Source of the DNA: Climacium dendroides | Lineage: Eukaryota; Streptophyta; Bryopsida; Hypnales; Climaciaceae | Length of the DNA: 64,000 nt | Direction: 5' to 3' | Assembly (NCBI GenBank): GCA_950106755.1 | Contig: OX467089.1 | Span: 5,272,501-5,336,500 of the forward strand | Shown: piece after piece, positions 55,781 to 64,000 of the stretch | Position numbering within the stretch: position 1 is the stretch's first letter | Layout of the letters: each line of letters begins with the position of its first letter | The notes under the pieces: model-generated | The model's database searches: none | Told to the model about the DNA's origin: nothing | Seen by the model: the letters and a program-made list of their open reading frames with translations, nothing else | Position numbers and translations under genes: made by a program

Positions 55781-56535
55781 TTCAGGGCGGCCGCTCTGAA
55801 CTGAACGTGGGGTGACGATTGGGAAGCAATATGACACTCCGTTCAGTTCAGAGCGGTCGCTCTGAACTGAACGTGGGGTGACATTTCGGAAAGCTATCCT
55901 CTGTTCGATTCAGAGCGGTCGCTCTGAACTGAACGTGAGGTGACGGTTCAAAAAGCTATCCTCCGTTCGGTTCAGAGCGACCGCTCTGAACTGAACGTGA
56001 GGTGACGGAGACGAAAGCTATCCTCCGTTCGGTTCAGAGTGACCGCTCTGAACTAAACGTGAGGTGACGGAGACGAAAGCTATCTTCCGTTTAGTTTAGA
56101 GTAGCCGCTCTAAACTGCACGTCAAGTGACCGAGACAAAAGCTATCCTCCGTTCAGCTCAGAGCGGCCGCTCTGAACTGAACAGAGGGTGACTATTCATG
56201 AACGCTCCGAATTGACGGTGACGGAGCTCCGTCACCGTCCGTGCAGTTCAGAGCGGCCGCTCTGAACTGAACGGAGGGTGACGGAGCTCTATGACCCTCC
56301 CTACAGTTCAGAGAGGCCTCTCTGAGCTTCAGGTAGGGTCTTAGAGCTCCGTCACCGTCTGTTCAGAGCGTTCATGATTTGTCACCCTCTGTTTAGTTCA
56401 GAGCGGCCGTTCTGATCTATGTTTTGCATGCGCATTATTTAGATCCTAGTCCTCCGTTTTCCCAATTAGGCGCGATCACATGGATAAATTACGCATGCAT
56501 CCTGTTCCTCGCAGTTCAGAGCGGCCGTTCTAAAC
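55781..56535. repeat. family-B palindrome array upstream of the unit B DUF7869 gene
   Basis: Eleven palindromes. Six start exactly 62 bp apart (55847, 55909, 55971, 56033, 56095, 56157) with a conserved linker (CTGAACGTGAGGTGACGGAGACGAAAGCTATCCTCCGTTC in parts). Others are at 55781, 56247, 56307, 56397 and about 56515. Centres are often GGCC, so TTCAGAGCGGCCGCTCTGAA is a perfect 20-bp palindrome. The array ends ~640 bp before the ATG of the DUF7869 gene. Confidence 0.9.
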
Positions 56536-57178
56536 TGTTATTCGGTAGAGCTCTTTCTTGGAGACTCTGGATTGTTCAGCATTCTTTATAGGAACGAGTT
56601 CTTCTTTGTGATTCTTTACATTGTGTTGTTTATCTTTTGGCGCGCTTCCTCTATATTGGGTGTGGAACAATATTTGTGAGAGGTGTAACTCTTCCACGCA
56701 ATTCAAAGTGGCTCAGTGAACAGGCCTTGGGGGAATTTGTGCGTAGACTTCCAGTCTCCTCGGACTTAGACTGTTCGGTCCATACTCATGTGCGGTTGAT
56801 TGTCTCTCTTGGACATAGTGGCATTGCACTGTTGAATGGGGTCCACGGTAGTCGACGTTCTATAGGAATCGTTAGTTTCAGACTTCACTACATTCTATAC
56901 CAAACCTCACAGCAAGTGGGCGGGTTCGAGACAGATGCTACACTATTTCATATTGTATTTGATTATGTAATGATGTCCTCATATTCCCCGCTTTCGCCAC
57001 TCGCCTATATGTCATTGCTTCTAATACTTTTTATTTTACTGCTGTCAGGCGTGTTAGTCCTTGTGGGCTGAACGAAGAGGACGTATATGCTACCAATTCT
57101 TTCAAGTGTCACTCTCATCCTTCCTACGAGGCCGCTATTTTATATCATTAGAAAACACTTACGATTTTAACGTCTCCT

Positions 57179-60100
57179 ATGTTTTCTTCGGACGACTCTG
57201 ATGGTGATGAGGTATTGTATATAACTTTCTACTCTCGTCAATTTTCACGTTTCTTATTGTACATTGCGTTCCTTTGTCATTGATGTCGTGTCAATTCTTC
57301 ATCGTTCGGTGTGCAGGGGTTTGCAGAATGTCAGGAAGAGGACGTGGACTTGGAAGCATATGCCGAGGCAAACGTAGACAATAGTCCCATCCCAGATTGC
57401 GAGGGCATTGATCGAGACGGATGGTCTGGGAAGGCATTGCTCGCAAAACATGCGGACGGCTCCGACTTTGCGGAAGTGATCATCATCAATGCCAATCCCA
57501 ACGCATGCATTGATGAACAGAGCAGGCTGGGGATGGATGACGTTGGCATTGTTGTCTTGGACGTGTACAACGGGGACCCCAACGTCGGAGACATGTGCTT
57601 GCGCTGGCCTATGCGGCAGGTGTTTCACCACAGCGAAAATGGGTACGTTAGTGTTTACGATCACGCTCACAAGCGAGAAGCTCTGGATAAAGAAATGGAA
57701 GGGAGTAGAAAACATGGGGGTGTGCGACAGTATCGTTATGATAGGAGAGCTCGAGCTGTCGCTTTACTAGATAAGAAGACGAAGATGGTATCACATGAAT
57801 CCATTGCAGAGGTCTTCACACAAATCTGCTACGATAATGAATGCACTCGTAAGTTCCGTCCTTCCACCATCCGTGTGCTTCGCACGGAAATGCACCTACA
57901 GACATTTCAAGTGAAATCTAGCAAAAATTTGGATGTTCATAGGACAATGCACAAAGCGGTTCCGAGGGGGAGGCAAGTTGTCACCTTAGAAAGCATAGAC
58001 GTCTGTCCACGTGCTTGGAGGATTCTTCACAACATCCCCCTCCGCACATTCGAAAGATACAGGGCCAAGGCCAAGGCTGGCGTCAGAGGCGCTCCACACG
58101 AGAACTCCAATCGAAAAAAGACAAGGACTGCCACTGTTCAAGGCATCAAGACTTTGCGCTCATTATTGGAGGCAATGGCTGACCACATGCCCCATTTGTC
58201 TCGCACCTTGCCCACTGGTGAAAAGGTTTGCCTCAAAGTTCTTCCGACCAGTACCGAATGGAAGCAATTACTAGCCACCATGAACAAGGTACGGCTCGCA
58301 ATGTCACCTATGGCATTCATATGAAAAGGACATGGTCGAATTGTCGCATCGACCACAATAGCTCATAGAGTCCTCCAACATCCAATGAAGTGCTTGTTGA
58401 ATACGCAGACTGAGTGCGCGTGTTTCTATTGTTTGTAGGCCAATGAAGAACTCGGGCTGTCGACACTCTCGCAATCATGTTTTAGTAAAATTCGAACAAA
58501 ATATTTTGCTGAGTACGTCGTGAAGGGAAGGGGAGATTCCTTCGCAAGATGTAGCATTTGTGACAATCTAAAGCAACTACGAGCTTCTTTTGCTCCTGGA
58601 TCGGAGGACTATCAACGAATCCAAAAGCGCTTTGAGAAGCACTTGTTTCTACAAGAAGCTTGTCGACATGCCTACTACCGTAGTAGATGGTTGTCCAAAT
58701 TACGGCCTATGCAACTTTTATCTATCATGCACGACAAAATGGATCATTCAAAAACAGCATGTCCTGCATTGGCAAGGAAAACAAAAGCCCTAGATGGGTT
58801 CATGAAGTTGCCCGTGAAGGTATCAGGGATTTTTGCACATCGACACGAGGATGGCAAATATGCACATTACAATTTAGACGTGTTTCCCAGCGACAGCAAC
58901 TTCACAGTGGGATCCATCGCCAAATTGTTACGAGATTTAGAAGGGCCCCCCGCAATGTCTTCACGGATGTTGTTCGAAGGAGCCGGAAGCACGGAACTAT
59001 ATCGAGCGTTGCTGCAAGGTAGCGAGATCTGTGTTGATTCTTTGGGAGATGTTCTTCTTCAACCTATTGAGGCTCAACCATTGCCACCGGTGCTACACGT
59101 TCAGATGGACAACTCTTGGAGGGAAAACAAAAACAGGTATGTCTTCTGTTTTTGGTCCCTGTTGGTGGCAAGACGCATTGTGAAAGAAGTGGTGGTATCC
59201 TTCATGATAGTGGGTCACACCCATGATGACATGGATGCATCATTTGGGCGATGGAGCATGCAACTCCGCGAGAAAGACCATCCCACCCTACCATCATTGA
59301 TGCAATCCTACATGGAAATGGAACAAGGTCCGTTCATTCCACATCTAATTGAAGAAGTGCCCGACTTCAAGGCCTATGTCAAACCTTATATTGGGATGCA
59401 CAATAAACAATTGGTAGGCCACTCTCATGGGAGACAATACAAATTCTTCATGGATGACAACGGATGGCCTATCATGCAATACAAATTGGCGTGTACAGAC
59501 ATTCTATGGTTGCTTGAAGGGAGATTGAAGCTATGGAAGGAAGATGTCGACCATAGACCTATACTTCCTCAAGGTGATCCACCGCGCGTGACCCCCAAGA
59601 AGATGACAAACGAAGCTGAGATTTTGCGTGGACTTGATGGATACATCCAACATTGGAAGGACATATCCAAAGAAGATGGGACGGTGGAGTACAAAACCCA
59701 CATGTCAAACTTGGTCACGTATTGGACCCGCGTGAGAAATGCCATGTTGGATGGAGGCGAAGAAGACTCCCCCCAATCTAATGAATTGCAGTAAGGATTT
59801 TGGCCTCAGACTTGACAACTCGGAGATCTTATGACAGATTTCATGCAAGATGGAAGGACACGTCAAGAGTTGGAGGCCGAAGATCTTTACATTGGTACTC
59901 TAGAGGGAAGGCCCCCACCAGCATACAATGTAGTCACTGATGTTCGTGACGGATTCTACCTCTTTGTGAGGCCAGGATTGGATTGTCTTGAGCCCATATG
60001 GCTCGGAAGGGCAGTAGAAAATCCACAATTTGATCCCACGGCCGTTCACTTTCGCGAAGTCTTAGTGCAATGGTACACTCCATGTGGAACATCCAAAGAT

Positions 60101-60316
60101 GTGCAACGGTTGTATGCGGGGTGGGACACAAAGCCTAATTTCAGATGGAAGATTGACCGAACGGCCGACAAAGCTGACTATGTTTCCACAGATAGTATCA
60201 TGGCATCATGGAAACCAAAGAAGAACGATGGAAATAGTTTCATTGCTCCTCGTCAACAAGTGCAGTTTGCAGTGGATCATTTACGTCGAATTGTTGAAGA
60301 AGAACAAGGTTGGTGA
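57179..60316 (+). pseudogene. DUF7869 transposase-like gene, unit B, two in-frame stops
   Basis: Exons in phase: 57179-57211 (ATG, MFSSDDSDGDE; donor GTATTG), 57317-58288 (donor GTACGG) and 58439-60316. Domains as in the unit A copy: acidic start with IPDCEGIDRDGW, basic region, HTH-like SIDVCPRAWRILHNIP, CSIC, then the acidic blocks HDKMDHSKTA, QMDNSWRENKNR and GHTHDDMDASFGRW. The end holds the VRPGLDCLEPIWLGRA / YAGWD module. TAA at 59792-59794 and TGA at 59813-59815 lie between core and C-terminal module; both fit C-to-T (CAA, CGA). An intron removing them cannot be excluded. The intron at 58289-58438 is absent in the unit A copy. Upstream lies the family-B palindrome array. Confidence 0.7.
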
Positions 60317-60927
60317 ATATGAAGTCCTGGGAGACGACTATTCCAACAGTCATATTTCATGCTTGCAATGCCCCTTTGTATTGTAGAAGGTGGACCTTCA
60401 CATATTATGCAACAGGTAGTGATAGTTTTTCTCGTCCGATGACATTGCAACGGATTGTACAATTTTGAATAGACTGTAGGCATCATAGGTTGCCTGATCC
60501 TCGATCTTTGTATGCAACCTCCATTTTGTTCAATCTGAAATACAAGTTTTTGCCCTTCTGTTTTGCATCAATTTCAACAAGACGTATTTTAGATACCAAC
60601 TTCACTGACCACGCACTCATGAACGATGCAAACCTAAACAAGTACCCAAACTTGTGCCCATCATGATGATGAATACAAATATTCCCCCCCCCCTTCAATG
60701 GGCAATGACCCCCATGTTAAGCACCAACAACTCCATGACAAGATTTCCACGTTCTACCTATTAGTCTACCAAGACTTTCACTAACAACATCTATAGTCAT
60801 TGTCTTTTGCACAAGTCCTGTATAGAAATCCTAAGGATTTGCACTCGTATGCAAGGGGCCCATTTGCCACTCACTAGCGCTACGCCCAACAACTAGTACA
60901 TAGCACAATACAAAGGCAGCTTAATGG
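60317..60927. other. 3' flank of the unit B DUF7869 gene
   Basis: No gene. A C8 run (60687-60694) and scattered simple sequence only. Confidence 0.35.
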
Positions 60928-61052
60928 TCGCTCATGTCAACATGGGACATGGAATACCACCATTTTAACGAAATTGCCGACAAAGCAAAATCACCTCAAC
61001 GGTTCTCATGTCAAAATGGCACATGGAATACCGCCATTTTAACGAAATTGCC
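60928..61052 (+). repeat. direct repeat, two ~50-bp units
   Basis: CTCATGTCAA-ATGG-ACATGGAATACC-CCATTTTAACGAAATTGCC occurs at 60928-60977 and 61003-61052. Confidence 0.65.
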
Positions 61053-61089
61053 CATCTGTACATTCTTAACCCCTAAATGCCCAAGGCCT

Positions 61090-61700
61090 ATTTTGAGCTT
61101 CTTGGAATTTGCTCTAAATTGAACAAAATGTCAACATTTTGATAAGTTGCATCAATTTTTTTGGATTTGTAACTGTACCAATTCAAACTAAACATGTTAG
61201 AGATCTCATAGGAAAAGAAAACACAATAATATCACTTATGGAGTGAAAGATTATAATGTTTGACCATGAGGGTGTTAACACTATGAAAATCTTTCAACTC
61301 TCTTTTTGCATGTCAAATCTAAAAAGTTGGTGACCAAAAAAATATGAGGTTAAAGGGCCTAACATGTATAACCCCAATCAATTTATGGCTTCTTAAAAAT
61401 CTACTCTATAATTTTTTTAAATGAATCTTGAATGTGATATTTTCTCCAAGATCTAGTGTATTTCAGGCTCATTTCCAAGAGCTCTCAACACTATGGGAAT
61501 TCAAGATTGCAATGGATACCCTTGTACAAAATCATGAATAGAAAAATCACTATCATTTATTTTCAAGATTGGATTTTTGATGCTAAAATTAGACTTCAAG
61601 AAGAACTTTAAAAAAAATATAAACTACTAAAAATAACAACTTGGTTAGGTTTTATTTAACTCCAAAGTTTTGTAAACACCATATTTTGGTGCCTCGGGCA
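61090..61700 (-). repeat. dispersed repeat, copy 2 (inverted copy of 14470-14945)
   Basis: Mirror-order similarity to 14470-14945 (see that entry). It lies just beyond the DUF7869 end of unit B, whereas copy 1 lies within the spacer of unit A. Confidence 0.5.
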
Positions 61701-62051
61701 TTTAGGGGTTAAACCCTTAACCTTGGATGGACTGGCCCATGACCACTAATTTCAAGCCTCATTGTCCATTACAATGTTTGATGCCATGATTTTGCAACTA
61801 GATACGAATGAAAATTTTATAATTAATTTTCAAAGATGAAGTCATATGTCTACTACAAGTCATCAAATTTTCAAATGTTTTGGAGAAAATTTCAAATTAT
61901 TGTGAATTTCTTAACCCCTAAAGTCCCAAGGCCTTTCTCCATCAAAACCCAATCAAAACTTCTATTTCTATTGTAAAAATTTTTTTAATTATTTTTCTAC
62001 AAATCTAATTTTTCTACAAATATCTATTATTATAATTTGTATTTACACAAT

Positions 62052-62126
62052 ATATTGTAAATGTCTCCTATTGTATTATTGTGTAAAATATTGTAAATGT
62101 CTCCTATTGTATTATTGTGTAAAATA
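62052..62126 (+). repeat. 37-bp tandem repeat derived from Helitron helicase sequence
   Basis: TATTGTAAATGTCTCCTATTGTATTATTGTGTAAAA occurs twice in a row. The same words occur in reverse complement at about 62800-62835 inside the helicase remains. A second small repeat, TTTTTCTACAAATCTAA, flanks it at ~61990 and ~62135. Confidence 0.65.
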
Positions 62127-62479
62127 TCTATTATTTTTCTACAAATCTAATTTTTCTACAAATCTTTGCATATTTGCATATTCTCAAAGAAAAGTGATAA
62201 ATTTTATAATTGGATTGCATCCAAAAATGCATGCATTGGAATATCTTTCCATTGGCTATAAAATAATGCAACAAAATGGCCCTACCATATTTATTAATAT
62301 AGTAGGTTGTTTCAATCGAGACAATGAAATAATGATAAACACCAAAAGAATGCAATTGGATGGAAGGGAATGTTGCCAAAGCATGCATGACCCCCAAACA
62401 TGTAGAGTTTAAAACAAACTCTTAACTTTTTCATCCACTTAATTCAGGTGTAAATATATGTAGGAATCTCCATGGCAAT

Positions 62480-63985
62480 GTCAAACAAAAATCTCATGAT
62501 AAATTATATTTTTTATTGTTCCCACGACATTTGAATTGTCATTACTAATTTTAATGTTTGTAGGATGTCTACCACGAGATATAGCCACATATAACTGACC
62601 ATCGCTAAATATTTCATTTCGAAGGTAAATGCTAATTCAATCATATGATTAACCTTATGATTTATTGATTGTCATAGTAAAAGTACCAGTAATAGGAAAT
62701 TGTCTTCAACAAAGTGTAAATAGTAAGTGGCTATCATTGCAATGATGTGTAATTCTTAGAATCAACACTTCTTGACCACGATCGCATCCTTTCACAATTT
62801 TACACAATAATACAATAGAAGACATTTACAAAATATGCAAATAACTACCATTACAAAAATCCTTTATTGAATTCAAATTCCTTAGCAACATGACATGTTG
62901 ACTACATTTTAAATTTAATTGGTGAGGAGGCAAACTGCTAAGTTTTAACAATTTAAAAACTCTACCGGATAATGATGGGCATATTCATCACTTTCATGTA
63001 TAAAATTAGCACTAAAACATTAATGCACATCACCAGGCATGTAATCGGTAATTTTTTGATTGATTTCTTGAGCATCATCATTTCACACAACCAAAATGAC
63101 ATGTTCAAAGAAGTCAACCAGATTATCAAAAATGACATCAATGAAACCATCTAAAGAGTTTCCAACCGCAACCATTCATAACAATAAATTTACCTCTAAA
63201 CTGATTTTGCCTTTACCAATATTTAAGAAAAATCGTTGAAAGTTTAGTTGACTTTGCAAATGCATATTTGTTATTAAATAAAAATGTTGCATTAATGAAA
63301 ACAAATATGAACGTTGTAAGCAAGCCTCAACAATTTGTTGGCAACCTCTACATACAACAATGAGCAAAGTTTGACGAAAGTCACCACCATATAAAACTAT
63401 AACTTCACCGTTTTACCGTTTATACAATTTAAACCATGAATATCTCACAAAGATTTATCTATAGCTTCTATTATAAATTGATGTTCAGCACAACTTTCAT
63501 CAAATACAATCAATTGCACTTCACATAAACTTTAAGCCAACAACGATTGGACACTAATATTATAAGTTGAAGCCTCACGTAATTGTAATGGAATGGCAAA
63601 AGAGGAATGTATCGTTTGTTCTTTGTGCAAAAGGCAAGCGGCTATTCCACTTGTTGCCATTGCCGTACATTTGACACTACGACCACGAAGATAACTTAAT
63701 ATGGTATTGTACCCAAAAGTTTTGTCAATTCTACTAGGTCCATTCATGAAAGAAAAGTTTATCTGGAAGATGGATTTCTAAAATGGTAGAAATTATTGCA
63801 TTGAAAACAATACATTGCTTTTTATTAGGTCTATCCACATCTTTTTCTACAAAATGAATGTTTTGATTATTTAAATCATTGTTGTTATTGGCATCACCAC
63901 CAATATCAACAATATTTGAATAACCAAATTCATTCAAATCTTGAATGTTAAAAAAATCTACAACGTGTTTATCTGAAGATGACAA
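62480..63985 (-). pseudogene. Helitron PIF1-type helicase, C-terminal part, decayed
   Basis: Fragments read on the minus strand in PIF1 order: a helicase start (PNKKQCIVFNAII), Walker A written as GPSRIDKT, ATSGIAACLLHKEQTIHSSF, the Walker B region LIVFDESCAEH, FRQTLLIVVCRGCQQ, PVEFLN, and near 62690-62560 TINKS-G-S with GQLYVAISRGR. This is the end of the Rep/helicase protein of Helitron rolling-circle transposons. At least one frameshift (near 63740) and several stops interrupt it; TINKS(stop)G(stop) stands where the family has TINKSQGQ. The gene is cut by the window's right edge. The Helitron 3' terminus was not located. Confidence 0.75.
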
Positions 63986-64000
63986 ATATTGTTAATAGAT

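Noticed and set aside
55781..56535. Regular palindromes with spacers, resembling a CRISPR array
   Set aside because: The spacers are themselves near-identical tandem copies, the host is a eukaryote and no cas-like gene is present.

Overview
The window is nuclear DNA of a plant-lineage (streptophyte) eukaryote. This rests on spliced genes with GT...AG introns, plant-type transposases (Ptta/En-Spm type, a CACTA Tnp2 with DUF4218 and DUF4216 parts, a Helitron PIF1 helicase) and TTTAGGG-type telomere words. A charophyte alga or a seedless land plant would fit; I cannot name the species. I found no rRNA gene, intact tRNA gene or CRISPR array, and no ordinary housekeeping gene. Almost everything recognisable is mobile-element-like and most of it is decayed.

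The main content is two large composite units lying in opposite orientation. Unit A (about 2.8-24.1 kb) has a DUF7869 gene on the minus strand (2843-9301) and, divergently on the plus strand, a six-exon gene (17807-24091). Unit B (about 38.1-60.3 kb) is the mirror image: the equivalent multi-exon gene on the minus strand (46357-38097) and a DUF7869 gene on the plus strand (57179-60316). The two large genes share one domain order although their sequences are very diverged: a ParB-like domain, a helical region, a degenerate DNA-methyltransferase-like block, an acidic and coiled-coil region, and an FCP1-like HAD phosphatase domain. The DUF7869 proteins carry three conserved acidic blocks that look like a DDE-type transposase core.

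Each unit has its own palindrome family. Unit A uses arms TTCAGCGCG/CGCGCTGAA with a 3-nt centre. Unit B uses TTCAGAGCG/CGCTCTGAA with a 2-nt centre. The families differ by one arm base, changed symmetrically. The palindromes cluster in what look like leader introns of all four genes and recur in internal introns, including one intron whose position is conserved between the two large genes.

Between and inside the units lie: a Ptta-type transposase (left edge); a tRNA-like repeat (2.36 kb); an element rich in TCCGGA (C1, 5534-9089) inserted in the unit A DUF7869 gene with a 5-bp duplication, and a second copy (C2, about 34.6-37.8 kb); two inverted arrays of a 174-bp repeat (12.0-14.4 kb); a 146-bp tandem array (15.4-16.0 kb); a nested fold-back (24.3-25.2 kb); a CACTA element (28.06-33.04 kb); a tandem array of elements with inverted ends (48.7-51.8 kb); a small five-exon gene of unknown function (52747-53989); and Helitron helicase remains (right edge).

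The coding sequences decay in a common way. Long reading frames are kept but broken by in-frame stops, nearly all explained by C-to-T (or complementary G-to-A) changes such as CAG to TAG, CAA to TAA and CGA to TGA. This is what cytosine methylation of silenced elements would produce. My inference is that the two units are copies of a large, little-described two-gene mobile or selfish system whose own proteins may recognise the family-specific palindromes.
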